Part shown: positions 42,460 to 50,704 of the stretch, one piece after another
Numbering within the stretch: position 1 is the stretch's first letter
Layout of the letters: the number at the start of each line of letters is the position of its first letter
NCBI GenBank assembly: GCA_011050235.1
Contig: DRGC01000017.1
Span: forward strand, 1 to 64,000
Origin: Phycisphaerae bacterium
GTDB taxonomy: Bacteria; Planctomycetota; Phycisphaerae; SM23-33
Direction of reading: 5' to 3'
Length of the DNA stretch: 64,000 bases
Program-made: the position numbers and the translations under genes
Notes under the pieces: model-generated
What the model was told of the DNA's origin: nothing
Seen by the model: only the letters and a program-made list of their open reading frames with translations
Databases searched by the model: none

Positions 42460-43755
42460 CTATTGGCCCTCCAGGAAGCGATCGAGGTTGAATAGGTTCT
42501 TCGGGTTGTCGATGAAGACCCAGTTGGCGATTTCTTTGGCGCGGGTGAGGCTGAAGGTGCCGTCGGTTACTTTTTGCGCGAGCGACGCGGCGACGTTTTC
42601 ACGGGCCATGAGTTGGTGGCCGTAGACGCCGTCGATGAAGCAGTAGTCGCCGCCGAAGGCCATGATCTTGTTGGCCGGGACCGCGTCCAGCCACTCCACC
42701 AGCGCGTTTCGGGCTGCGGTCGGGCTGACGGCGTGGCCCCAGCACATGTCGATGAAGACGTTGCGGAAGTTCTTGGCCATATTGCCCAGTTCCAGCATGT
42801 AGGGGTAGCCCATGTGGAACAGGTCGAACCGAACGTTGCGGTACTCGATGATCAGGTTGGTCAGCAACGTGGGGTTGGAGTCGGTGATGAAATTGCCGTT
42901 GCCCTCCTGAATGCCCGTATGGAACTGATGGACGAGCTTGTTGTCGTCGGCGATGCGGCAGACGTGGTGCATCATGAAGTCTTCCAGCACCTTGGCGGCC
43001 TTGATGGGCGCCCGCCAGTCCGCCAGGTTGCGGTCTTCGAAGACCTCGTTGAAGGCGCGCTCGGCGTCGGCATAGGTGACCTTGTCGTAGCGCAGGTTCC
43101 GCATATAGGCTAGCGCGCTCTTGAGACAGACGACCCGCGTCTTGCCGTCCATGTGCGTCTCAATGGTCCGCCGCGCGGCCTCCATCCAGTCGGTGAGGCT
43201 GTGGATCTCCATTCCCACTTTGGCCCCGGCTGCCCGCATCTCGTTGTAGTGGGTCGGGCAGATAAAGTTGCCCATCTGCATCGTGAACACGAACGGGTCA
43301 TCGGTTTCCGTATACGGGTCGGGCATGGCGTCGCGGATGGACAAGGCGATGCCCGACTTCTCTTTGAGCACGAAGTTGTAGTGTCCGCCGCGGTCGCGGG
43401 CGGCTTTGAAGGCTTCGTTGAGTGGCTGGATCGTGTCGGCGTTGATTTCGTCGATGCCGTAGAGGTCCCGGGCCCCCAGGCTCAACGGCCGTCCGTAGCC
43501 CGTGCTCTCGGCGGCGTGCCAATAGGGCTCAATGATACGCCAACGCTCGAGGATGTCCCGGCGGCTGTCGCGAGCGGCGGCCAGCCCTTCGTCGCTCAGC
43601 CCGGCCGAGACCAGGTCGCTCGAGAAGTAGTGCGCCAACCACTCCTCAAGAACGTCCGTCTCCTTCGGCCGATCAGCCTCGAACGGCAAGTGCTCGTGGG
43701 TATCAATGATCTTCAGTGACTGAATGTGATCCAGCAACTCGGTGTACGTGCTCAT
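42460..43755 (-). CDS. Amidohydrolase family protein (uronate-isomerase-like/Amidohydro_2)
   Basis: 431 residues starting at ATG 43755 (MSTYTELL), with GGAG 8 nt upstream. IIDTHEHLPF near residue 16 supplies the first metal-binding His pair. 'LVHQFHTGIQEGN' is a further candidate ligand strand, and 'NKIMAFGGDYCFIDG' carries the terminal Asp. The overall pattern is that of amidohydrolase-superfamily proteins related to uronate isomerase and lactone hydrolases. Its gene ends 41 bp from the end of the convergent lipoprotein gene. It probably hydrolyses or isomerises a sugar-acid derivative, but this is inference from family and context. Confidence 0.82.
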   Translation of the reverse strand: MSTYTELLDHIQSLKIIDTHEHLPFEADRPKETDVLEEWLAHYFSSDLVSAGLSDEGLAAARDSRRDILERWRIIEPYWHAAESTGYGRPLSLGARDLYGIDEINADTIQPLNEAFKAARDRGGHYNFVLKEKSGIALSIRDAMPDPYTETDDPFVFTMQMGNFICPTHYNEMRAAGAKVGMEIHSLTDWMEAARRTIETHMDGKTRVVCLKSALAYMRNLRYDKVTYADAERAFNEVFEDRNLADWRAPIKAAKVLEDFMMHHVCRIADDNKLVHQFHTGIQEGNGNFITDSNPTLLTNLIIEYRNVRFDLFHMGYPYMLELGNMAKNFRNVFIDMCWGHAVSPTAARNALVEWLDAVPANKIMAFGGDYCFIDGVYGHQLMARENVAASLAQKVTDGTFSLTRAKEIANWVFIDNPKNLFNLDRFLEGQ

Positions 43756-43812
43756 TTCGTTCTCTCCGTCCTTCGCCAAACGGCGAAGGCCTTTGCCAAA
43801 CGTCAAGAAGGT

Positions 43813-43893
43813 CTGTCCCTCCCGACAATTCCGTCCGCCATATCCTACCAGCACTTACGGACATTGTCATCTGATGACTCCGGCGCTACCATG
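43813..43893 (+). repeat. Dispersed repeat R1, copy b
   Basis: Begins TGTCCCTCCCGACAATTCCG, then CCGCCATATCCTACCAGCAC, then a CATTGTCATCTGATGACTCC-like block. It closely matches copies at 54124, 56901 and 59853, and its first 15 nt match the reversed end of repeat R2. Confidence 0.8.
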
Positions 43894-43921
43894 TGCTGCC
43901 GTTCGCTGCCGGAGGACGTCT

Positions 43922-44112
43922 AATGATGGGCTTTGTTCGGGTCGTTGTGGTTCTCTTGAGAGCTTTCCTCTGCTCGCGATCACATCTCGTCGCAGAGAAT
44001 CCGGCCTCAGGCAGCAGTTGCTCGTCCTGCAGCGCACGGGCCAGCGGCCCAAGCTTCGCAGACGTGATCGAATCTTCTGGACGTGGTCGTCGCAGCTCTG
44101 GACAGGCGATCG
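43922..44112 (+). pseudogene. Remnant of an integrase-core transposase (N-terminus), frameshifted
   Basis: From ATG 43922 the frame reads FVRVVVVLLRAFLCSRSHL then VAEN. One base is missing near 44005. The continuing frame reads LRQQLLVLQRTGQRPKLRRR then DRIFWTWSSQLWTG. 'ENLALRQQLAVLQR...RPRLR..DR.FW..LS.LW' is the well-known N-terminus of integrase-catalytic-domain transposases common in Planctomycetota and other soil bacteria. The match stops at about 44112 and the DDE domain is absent, so this is a dead fragment. Confidence 0.7.
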
Positions 44113-44125
44113 ACTTAGACAAACT

Positions 44126-44352
44126 GGGACCTGGAGTTATCTCCAGGTCCCAATAGCGGGAGACCGATTCGCTACCGGAATCATCAGGAGGGCATTCTGG
44201 AAGCGGTTCCGTCGCGTAGCATGATCACCTGGTTCTCCGTCCCGATCCTATGCTTCTCAATCCCTTAACGATCGGATGAGCCTTGGGACCATACGATCTG
44301 GCCCATGATCCAGGGCCCAGTTCCGGCCCAGATGGAGTTTTCAGGAGGGACA
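44126..44352 (+). repeat. Dispersed repeat R2, copy 1, with hairpin
   Basis: It starts with an 11-bp stem GGGACCTGGAG, TTAT, CTCCAGGTCCC (44126-44151), then CAATAGCGGG, a GATTCGCTACC block, GCATGATCACCTGGTTCTCC, CGATCGGATGAGCCTTGG, ACCATACGATCTGGCCCATG, and ends GGAGTTTTCAGGAGGGACA. About 225 bp are shared with 62448-62676 at high identity outside the hairpin stem. Confidence 0.85.
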
Positions 44353-44437
44353 ACTCGCGGATCTGCGCCGCCGCGCCATTTATCACGCACCAAGTTCGAG
44401 GGGAACGACATTTTGGGCCTGCTCTGGCCCGCGCCAG

Positions 44438-44542
44438 CCGGCGCCACTGCTTCTGGAGCATTTAGCCAGCGAAGGAGAATACAACCAAGCCCGGGAATAT
44501 ATCTTCTCCGTGGGCAAAAGCCTCGGCCTGAGCTTTGAGTAG
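44438..44542 (+). pseudogene. C-terminal tail of a lost protein-coding gene
   Basis: The frame ending at TAG 44540-44542 encodes PAPLLLEHLASEGEYNQARE then YIFSVGKSLGLSFE, which has the composition of a helical (TPR-like) protein end. There is no start or upstream coding continuation, because repeat sequence lies directly before it. I read it as the leftover 3' end of a gene truncated by repeat insertion. It resembles no other protein in the window closely. Confidence 0.5.
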
Positions 44543-44550
44543 ATACGGCG

Positions 44551-44579
44551 GTGACGTATAGGTTGAAAATAGGTATTAT
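44551..44579 (+). promoter_or_regulatory. Candidate promoter of the sugar ABC operon
   Basis: GTGACG (44551-44556), 17-bp spacer, TATTAT (44574-44579), about 57 bp before the ATPase start at 44636. Four of six -35 bases and most -10 bases match consensus. Confidence 0.5.
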
Positions 44580-44635
44580 GGCCCTCGATTAGTACCGTTT
44601 CCACGAAGGAACGAGAAAGGTGAGGATCGCTCGAA

Positions 44636-45739
44636 ATGGCGAGAGTGGCCCTTGAGAATGTCAGCAAGCTGTACCCGGGCAACGTGAAGGCCGTCGATAA
44701 GCTCACTCTCGAGGTGCGCGACGGTGAGTTCGTGGTGCTTGTGGGGCCTTCAGGTTGCGGCAAATCGACCATTCTTCGAATGATAGCGGGACTCGAAGAC
44801 GTCACGTCCGGCACCGTGACCATAGGCCAGCGCGTGGTCAACGACGTGCAGCCGAAAGACCGCGATATTGCCATGGTCTTCCAGAACTACGCGCTCTATC
44901 CGCATATGACGGTGCGGCAGAACATGGCTTTCGCATTGAAGCTGCGCAAGGTGGGAAAAGAGGAAACTGAAAGCAGGATCCGGGCGACGGCGGATATGCT
45001 CGGCCTCAGCGAACTGCTGGATCGCCTCCCCAAGGCGTTGTCGGGCGGCCAGAGACAGCGTGTCGCAGTCGGACGCGCGATCGTCCGGCAACCTGCCGCG
45101 TTCCTGTTCGACGAGCCGCTCTCGAACCTCGACGCGAAGTTGCGCGTGCAGATGCGCCTCGAACTCGCGCGCCTCCACAACCGACTCGGCACCACCATGA
45201 TTTACGTAACACACGATCAAGCTGAGGCGATGACGCTGGGCGATCGGATTGTCGTCATGGACGACGGCGTGGTCAGGCAGATCGCCGCCCCCACGGAGTT
45301 GTACGACAGCCCGGCGGACCTGTTTGTCGCCGGTTTCATCGGTGTCCCTCAGATGAATTTCTTTGCCGGCACGATCGAAGCGTCGGCCACGGGGGTCTGC
45401 TTTCGGGCAGACGCCGGATTCGAGCTGCCGGTCTCCGCGGAAATGGCCGGAAGACTGACAGCCTATGCCGGCAAGCCGGTAACGCTGGGACTGCGACCCG
45501 AACACATCGGGGTGTCCGAGTCGGAGCAGCGCGGTTCTGGACTGCGTATACCGGCCGTTGTCGACGTTGTCGAGGCCATGGGTTCAGAATCTTACATCCA
45601 CCTGCACACCGGGAATACGTCGTTCGTGAGCCGTGTCGATGCGCACCGGCGGTTTGAACCAGGACAGGAATGTTTGCAGGCGGTGTTCGTAGAGAAGGCC
45701 CATTTTTTCGACACGGCAACGGAGCGGCGAATTGAGTGA
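44636..45739 (+). CDS. Sugar ABC importer ATPase (MalK/UgpC type)
   Basis: 367 residues. Walker A is GPSGCGKST, the Q-loop is in VFQNYALYPHMTVRQNM, the ABC signature is LSGGQRQRVAVGRAI, Walker B is FLFDEPLSNLDAKLR, and the H-loop is YVTHDQAEAMTLGDRIVVM. The C-terminal regulatory TOBE/OB domain (from about 240) includes LGLRPEHIGV, which is characteristic of the carbohydrate CUT1 importers. It is the first gene of a five-gene operon with a TPR lipoprotein, solute-binding protein and two permeases. It powers uptake of an oligosaccharide or glycerol-phosphate-like substrate; the exact sugar is unknown. Confidence 0.95.
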   Translation: MARVALENVSKLYPGNVKAVDKLTLEVRDGEFVVLVGPSGCGKSTILRMIAGLEDVTSGTVTIGQRVVNDVQPKDRDIAMVFQNYALYPHMTVRQNMAFALKLRKVGKEETESRIRATADMLGLSELLDRLPKALSGGQRQRVAVGRAIVRQPAAFLFDEPLSNLDAKLRVQMRLELARLHNRLGTTMIYVTHDQAEAMTLGDRIVVMDDGVVRQIAAPTELYDSPADLFVAGFIGVPQMNFFAGTIEASATGVCFRADAGFELPVSAEMAGRLTAYAGKPVTLGLRPEHIGVSESEQRGSGLRIPAVVDVVEAMGSESYIHLHTGNTSFVSRVDAHRRFEPGQECLQAVFVEKAHFFDTATERRIE

Positions 45740-45867
45740 GAGGGCCAGCAGATGACCCCATGCGACACATCATACCCAGGCAAGAGCGCCGTCCAACCTG
45801 ATCCGCGTCGATGCCTTTGGGCCTTCGACATTGACGGCGGGTCGGCGCGGCAACTGCAGAGGCATTC

Positions 45868-46773
45868 ATGTTGACCCGTCGTTACTCCTGCCTGCTGCTC
45901 TCGCTCCTGTTGTTTGCGAGCGGTTGTTCCCAACAGAACGAACGGGCTACGGACCGTGACAGTTTCCGCACCAGGGCCTGGCAGGAGGCCCGGCGTCTGA
46001 ACTTCCACAAATCGCGCCGGATGTTCGAGCGTCTCCGGTCGGAGGCGCAGCCACACTCGCAAGCCTGGATCGAGGCCACGCTCGGGCTCGCGGTCAGCTT
46101 GCACCACGCGCAGCCCGACGTTCGCGGGGACAAGGAGCGTGCAGGCGATCTTTACGACCAGGTGATAGCCACATGCACCGACCGGTCCGTGCTGCCACAG
46201 GCACTGCTCCTGCGCGCGCGACTTGCCGATCAGGTCGACTACTCCGGCGACACGCCGGACCCGGGGGCCGCCGGTGCGCTCTACGAACGCATCCGACGCG
46301 ACTTTGCCGACTCTCGCCAGGCCGGTGAGGCCACGCTTTACCTTGGCCACGCGGCGGCCATGAGCGGCGAGGCAGAAGCTGCAAGGTCCGCCATTCGTGA
46401 TCTGGAGCAGTGGATCGCTGCCCATCCCGATGGTCCACTCGTATCCCTGCAGTGGGAACTCGTCGGTCGTCTGAACATGTACCCGCTGGACAATCCCGCT
46501 GCCGCGGTCGAGGCATTCCTTAAGGCAGAGGCCGTCGGTCTTCCCCCGATGACACAGATGGATGCCTTCTTCTGGCGCGTCGCGAACCTCGCCGCCAGGG
46601 CCGGTGACCCGAAGACCGCCGCCAGGTATTTCAGGCGCATTATCCTGGAACAGCCGCGCAGCGGCTACGGGTACGAGGCCCAGCTGCGCCTGCGGGAACT
46701 CGGTGAGACGCCGCCCCCCCTCACAGACCCGTTCGAGTTCATCGTGGCGGCTCCGAAGGGAGGCGGGTCATGA
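45868..46773 (+). CDS. TPR-repeat lipoprotein in the sugar ABC operon
   Basis: 301 residues. The lipoprotein signal peptide ends LLLFASGC (Cys at about residue 20). The rest is all-helical with tetratricopeptide-like repeats, for example GAAGALYERIRRDFADSRQA, GEATLYLGHAAAMSGEAEAA, and 'DPKTAARYFRRIILEQPRSG'. It overlaps the solute-binding-protein gene by 4 nt, so it is translationally coupled to it. I infer a periplasm-facing accessory of the importer, perhaps docking the binding protein or cargo. Such a gene is not a standard part of CUT1 systems. Confidence 0.82.
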   Translation: MLTRRYSCLLLSLLLFASGCSQQNERATDRDSFRTRAWQEARRLNFHKSRRMFERLRSEAQPHSQAWIEATLGLAVSLHHAQPDVRGDKERAGDLYDQVIATCTDRSVLPQALLLRARLADQVDYSGDTPDPGAAGALYERIRRDFADSRQAGEATLYLGHAAAMSGEAEAARSAIRDLEQWIAAHPDGPLVSLQWELVGRLNMYPLDNPAAAVEAFLKAEAVGLPPMTQMDAFFWRVANLAARAGDPKTAARYFRRIILEQPRSGYGYEAQLRLRELGETPPPLTDPFEFIVAAPKGGGS

Positions 46774-48404
46774 CACTGCGCAAGGCCATCGGCAAGTACA
46801 TGGGACCGGCCGTGCTGGTCGCGACAATGCTCGCGGCCTCTGTGCAGGTACTCCTCGTACACGCCCGATACGAAGCGCCCGGCGTTGAAACCATCAGCAT
46901 CTGCCACTGGCAGCTCGAATCGGGATTCCGTGATGCGCTCGACGTGCTCATCGAGGAATACGAAGAACTCTACCATGCCCGCACCGGGAAACGCATCAAG
47001 ATCATCCAGGTACCGATCGGCGAGCGCGGCTACCGTCAGTTCGTGAACACAGGTCTGATTGGCGGCATGGCCCCCGACATCATCGAGCAGGGCAAGGCGA
47101 AGACGACGGAAGAGGACGGGTATATCGTTCGCTTCTACCTGCCACTGGGACAGTACATCAACGAGCCGAATCCATACAACGATCAGACCCCACACGAAGG
47201 TGTGCCGTGGAAGGACACCTTTGTTGACGGGCTGTCCGGATCATACCATCGCGGGTTGCGCGAGTACTACCAGATCCCGTTCTCGCTGTTTACGGTCCGC
47301 GTTTACTACAATCGGGACCTGCTCGAGCGCGCAACGGGGCGCACGACGCCGCCGAAAACGTATGGTGAACTGTTGGATATTTGCCGCGAAGTCCGTGAGT
47401 ATGCCGCCCGTGAGGGTATCGCCCTGGCGCCTATCGCGGCCAGCAAGCAGCAGGCCTATCCATTCGTCACGGCCTACGAGGACCCTTTCCTGTTCCCGTT
47501 GATTCGGCGCTTGGACCTGGATCTCAACGGGTCGATAGACCCCTTCGAGGCCTACCAGGGATACGCCCAGGGCGCCTGGAGCTTTCACTCACCGGAGTTC
47601 CTGACCGCGTGGCAGTGCCTGCAGGAAGTGACCGGTCAACTGCAGGATGGATGGCTGGCCGCCCAGCGCGACGATGCTGTCTTCATGTTCGCCCAGGGAC
47701 GGGCCGTGATGCATGCAACCGGATCCTGGGATGCCAAGGGCCTGTTCGACCAGGCCGGAAATCGCTTCCGTATCGGCGTGTTCGACCTGCCGATGCCTGG
47801 CGATCACCCGATCTACTCCCGGTTCGTGAAGGGCCCCGCCACCGAGGCCAACACGCGCGGCGGCATCCCATGGGTGATCAACCTAAGGACACGTCACCCG
47901 GAGCTGTGCATCGACTTCCTCCGTTTCTGCACGACCGCGGCGAACAACGCCCGGTTCAACCGCTCGATCACCTGGATTCCCGTTGTGCGGGGCGCCGCCA
48001 TGGCGCCGGAACTGGCGGCTTTCAAGCCGCGCATCCGGGGGTTCTACGGAAGCTTCAACTACCGCATTTCATCGGCGATCCGGCTGATCGGTGCCGGAGA
48101 GAAGTGGCAGTTGTACTCGGGAGATCTCTCACCGCGAGAGTATGCCGACAAACTGATGGAAGTCTACGAGCGGACAGCCGCCGAGGGATATCTCGATGAG
48201 ATGGCTCAGCAGCGCATGCACTACCGGGACCTGCAGCGTTCGCTTGCTGCACTGCAGGCCGCGGCATGTGTTGACGCGCTGACGCAGGATGCAGCAGAGC
48301 GTAAAGGGCTCCAGTTCCTGCAGTCATTGCAGGACCAGGCCTTGTACACGGCAAGCAACGCGGGACGCTTCCCCGGCAAGAGTGAGACCAACACGACGCC
48401 ATGA
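46770..48404 (+). CDS. Extracellular solute-binding protein, signal-anchored
   Basis: 544 residues of the family-1 solute-binding fold: ISICHWQLESGFRDALDVL, then 'GGMAPDIIEQGKAKTTEED', 'FSLFTVRVYYNRDLLERATG' and 'GRAVMHATGSWDAKGLFDQAG' with 'GGIPWVINLRTRHPELCIDF'. The N-terminus has one hydrophobic segment (AVLVATMLAASVQVLLVHA) without a lipobox, so it may be a membrane-anchored binding protein. About 100 residues at the C-terminus are extra helical sequence relative to typical members (about 430 aa). The gene overlaps both neighbours by 4 nt. Confidence 0.92.
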   Translation: MTLRKAIGKYMGPAVLVATMLAASVQVLLVHARYEAPGVETISICHWQLESGFRDALDVLIEEYEELYHARTGKRIKIIQVPIGERGYRQFVNTGLIGGMAPDIIEQGKAKTTEEDGYIVRFYLPLGQYINEPNPYNDQTPHEGVPWKDTFVDGLSGSYHRGLREYYQIPFSLFTVRVYYNRDLLERATGRTTPPKTYGELLDICREVREYAAREGIALAPIAASKQQAYPFVTAYEDPFLFPLIRRLDLDLNGSIDPFEAYQGYAQGAWSFHSPEFLTAWQCLQEVTGQLQDGWLAAQRDDAVFMFAQGRAVMHATGSWDAKGLFDQAGNRFRIGVFDLPMPGDHPIYSRFVKGPATEANTRGGIPWVINLRTRHPELCIDFLRFCTTAANNARFNRSITWIPVVRGAAMAPELAAFKPRIRGFYGSFNYRISSAIRLIGAGEKWQLYSGDLSPREYADKLMEVYERTAAEGYLDEMAQQRMHYRDLQRSLAALQAAACVDALTQDAAERKGLQFLQSLQDQALYTASNAGRFPGKSETNTTP

Positions 48405-49702
48405 AAGAGCAGCGCATAACCTGGCGCAATCTCAATCGCACCTGGGTTGTGTTCGCGATGCTCGCGCCGACGGTCGTCGGCGTGGCGATCTTTTCGTACA
48501 CGCCTGCAATCGAGGCCGTTCGCCACAGCTTCTATGAGTGGGACGGCCGATTCCTCGAGAACTTCAATGGGCTCGACAATTTCCGCAGGCTGCTTGGCGA
48601 TCTCGGACTGTGGGGACCCCTGTTGCTCTACGGATTCTTCGCCGGCCTTGCATCGCTGCTCAGCAGGCCTAGGCTGCGCCGCGCCTGTCGCGCGGTCGCG
48701 CTGGTCGCCCTGGCCGCGTTCGCACTCGCTGCCGGCGGTGATTTGGTCGCGGTCTGGCATGATGCCGACGCCGTGCAAACAACGCCGCTCTACACCGCTG
48801 CCGGCTTACTGTCTGTCGCCGCTCTGTGCGCACTTGGCGCCGTTCGCGGCCGCGTGGGACGCGGCGCTGCGTTCATGCGTTTCCTGGCATTGGCTTTGCC
48901 GTTTGTTGCCGGACTGACCTACATCATTTCCGTCCGTCGGCTTGGCGACTGGTTGCTCTGGAAGAGCTTCTCCCTCATCTTCGTTCTCGTGGCGGCCAAC
49001 ATGCTGAAGATGTGGCCCAGCATTTTCGTCGCCGTCTGTATCCACAGGCTTCGGTCCCAGCGGTGGCAATACGTCTACCGCGTGCTCTTCGTGATACCAT
49101 TGATCATCCCGCAGATGGTCGCCCTGCTGATCTGGAAGTTCTTCTATGACCCCAACGTTGGGCCCCTCAACAAATTCCTGACGGCCACGCACCTTGATTC
49201 GGTGCTGATCTGGCTGGACAAATGGGTATGGCACCTCGGCGTCTTCACCGAGCCCTTCAGGCCCGCCTGGCTGGCGGATCCGGAGCTGATCGTACCGGCA
49301 CTGATCTTCTGGGGGTTCCCCTGGGTTGGTGTCGTCGGCGTACTGATCTACCTTGCGGGCCTGCAGAATATCGGCAAGGAACTCTACGAGGCCGCGGAGC
49401 TGGACGGCGTCGGATCCTGGGGCAAATTCTGGCGTATCGAACTGCCGCTGATCATGACACAGGTACGGCTCAACCTGGTACTGTTGATCATCGGAACGTT
49501 CCAGGCCTATGGGTTCCAGCTTGTCCTGCTCGGCCCCGAGGGCGGGCCGCGCAACGTGGGCCTCACGCCCGGTCTCTACATGTACTTCCAGGGCTTCATC
49601 GAGCAGCGCTACGGCTATGCCTGTGCGATCGGCCTTCTGCTGTTCTGCATCATTCTCGTGCTCACCATCGTCAACCAGAAATACGTAAGGGTGGAGAAGT
49701 GA
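48401..49702 (+). CDS. Sugar ABC permease (MalF/UgpA type) with a large transmembrane insertion
   Basis: 433 residues, about 130 more than usual UgpA-type permeases. TM1 is WVVFAMLAPTVVGVAIF. After NFRRLLGDLGLW the sequence is interrupted by about 105 residues with four hydrophobic segments (roughly 72-88, 98-118, 130-148, 158-177). It then resumes with 'RRLGDWLLWKSFSLIF' and the normal permease core. The EAA coupling loop reads LYEAAELDGVGSWGKFWRIE. It pairs with the UgpE-type permease 22 bp downstream. The insertion could add helices or an accessory domain. Confidence 0.92.
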   Translation: MKEQRITWRNLNRTWVVFAMLAPTVVGVAIFSYTPAIEAVRHSFYEWDGRFLENFNGLDNFRRLLGDLGLWGPLLLYGFFAGLASLLSRPRLRRACRAVALVALAAFALAAGGDLVAVWHDADAVQTTPLYTAAGLLSVAALCALGAVRGRVGRGAAFMRFLALALPFVAGLTYIISVRRLGDWLLWKSFSLIFVLVAANMLKMWPSIFVAVCIHRLRSQRWQYVYRVLFVIPLIIPQMVALLIWKFFYDPNVGPLNKFLTATHLDSVLIWLDKWVWHLGVFTEPFRPAWLADPELIVPALIFWGFPWVGVVGVLIYLAGLQNIGKELYEAAELDGVGSWGKFWRIELPLIMTQVRLNLVLLIIGTFQAYGFQLVLLGPEGGPRNVGLTPGLYMYFQGFIEQRYGYACAIGLLLFCIILVLTIVNQKYVRVEK

Positions 49703-49724
49703 GCGAAGAAGGGATCCATGCCGG

Positions 49725-50552
49725 ATGAGTAGTAAGCAGGCAAAACGCGCCGAGATCGGAAAGCACACACTGGTCGTGCTGGTGCTCCTGTTTGCCTTCA
49801 TCCCGCTCTTGATTACGTTCGTCATCAGCTTCAAGAGCAACCAGCAGTTCGCGGTTGCGCCGCTGACGCCGACGTTCCCACTGCACTTCGAGAACTGGGC
49901 GATCGGCTGGGAGACGATCAGCGGCTACATCGCCAACAGCATCGTGATTTCCGTGCTCGCGGTGGTGCTGACCCTGGTGCCGGCACTCCTTTCCGCGTTC
50001 GTCTTTGCGCGCTTCCGTTTCCCGGGCAAGACCGTCCTCTGGTACGCGCTGCTCGGCCTGTTGTTCATGCCGGGCATCATGAATCTCGTGCCGCTCTTTA
50101 CGCTGCTGCGGGATCTCAACATGCTGAACTCCATGCTGGCCTTGTCCACGCTCTACGCCGTGGGCGGCCAGGTCTTCTGCGTATTCGTACTGCGCAACTT
50201 CATTGAGGACATGCCGCAGGATCTGTTCGAGGCTGCCCAGGTCGACGGCGCATCGCCGTTGCAGCAGATATGGTCGCTTGTCATCCCGATGAGCGGCAGC
50301 ATCCTGGGCACGCTCGCCATCCTCCGGTTCCTTGCCTCCTGGAACAGCTTCGTCATGCCGCTGGTCATGCTGAGCAGCCAGTACAAGCAGGTGATCCCCG
50401 TTGGCCTCATGCGGCTTGACGGCGAGTATATCAAGCTGTGGGGACCCATGATGGCCAGCTTCTCGATTGCCGCCATTCCGCTGGTCATCATCTTCCTGTT
50501 CACCATGCGGCTCTTTGTCAAGGGCCTTACCGCCGGAGCGGTGAAAGGATGA
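49725..50552 (+). CDS. Sugar ABC permease (MalG/UgpE type)
   Basis: 275 residues with six predicted membrane helices, the standard size for the second permease of CUT1 sugar importers. The N-terminal helix LVVLVLLFAFIPLLITFVIS is followed by a periplasmic loop, and the conserved coupling motif is DLFEAAQVDGASPLQQIWSL. It ends the operon. A repeat of the R3 type lies just after its stop. Confidence 0.94.
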   Translation: MSSKQAKRAEIGKHTLVVLVLLFAFIPLLITFVISFKSNQQFAVAPLTPTFPLHFENWAIGWETISGYIANSIVISVLAVVLTLVPALLSAFVFARFRFPGKTVLWYALLGLLFMPGIMNLVPLFTLLRDLNMLNSMLALSTLYAVGGQVFCVFVLRNFIEDMPQDLFEAAQVDGASPLQQIWSLVIPMSGSILGTLAILRFLASWNSFVMPLVMLSSQYKQVIPVGLMRLDGEYIKLWGPMMASFSIAAIPLVIIFLFTMRLFVKGLTAGAVKG

Positions 50553-50579
50553 CGGGATATGATTCCGCAGCGCATACAC

Positions 50580-50672
50580 ACCCCATCAATCCGCTTCTTT
50601 GCAGTCACTCAGGCTTCGGCTGAGTTTTGGGACCATACGGGAATGACATTCTGGGCCTGCCCCTGGCCCGCT
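50580..50672 (+). repeat. Dispersed repeat R3, copy a
   Basis: CCCCATCAATCCGCTTCTTT, then GCAGTCACTCAGGCTTCGGC, TGAGTTTTGGGACCATACGG, and GAATGACATTCTGGGCCTGC with CCCTGGCCCGC. It matches 54282-54345 in the first part and 44401-44437 in the last part. A short CTCAG/CTGAG stem (loop GCTTCGG) is present; in the other copy the stem changes to C-T-T-A-G/T-T-G-A-G with G-U pairs. Confidence 0.75.
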
Positions 50673-50704
50673 TCAACAGGTCCCCTGATTCATAATTCCA
50701 GACG

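Larger units (their letters stand above)
43756..44635. other. Intergenic mosaic: repeats plus gene fragments
   Basis: 880 bp without an intact gene. In order it holds repeat R1 copy b (43813-43893), an integrase N-terminal remnant (43922-44112), repeat R2 (44126-44352) with a conserved hairpin, a stretch shared with R3 (44401-44437), a C-terminal protein tail (44438-44542), and the promoter of the ABC operon (44551-44579). It looks like an accumulation site of decaying mobile DNA. Confidence 0.7.
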
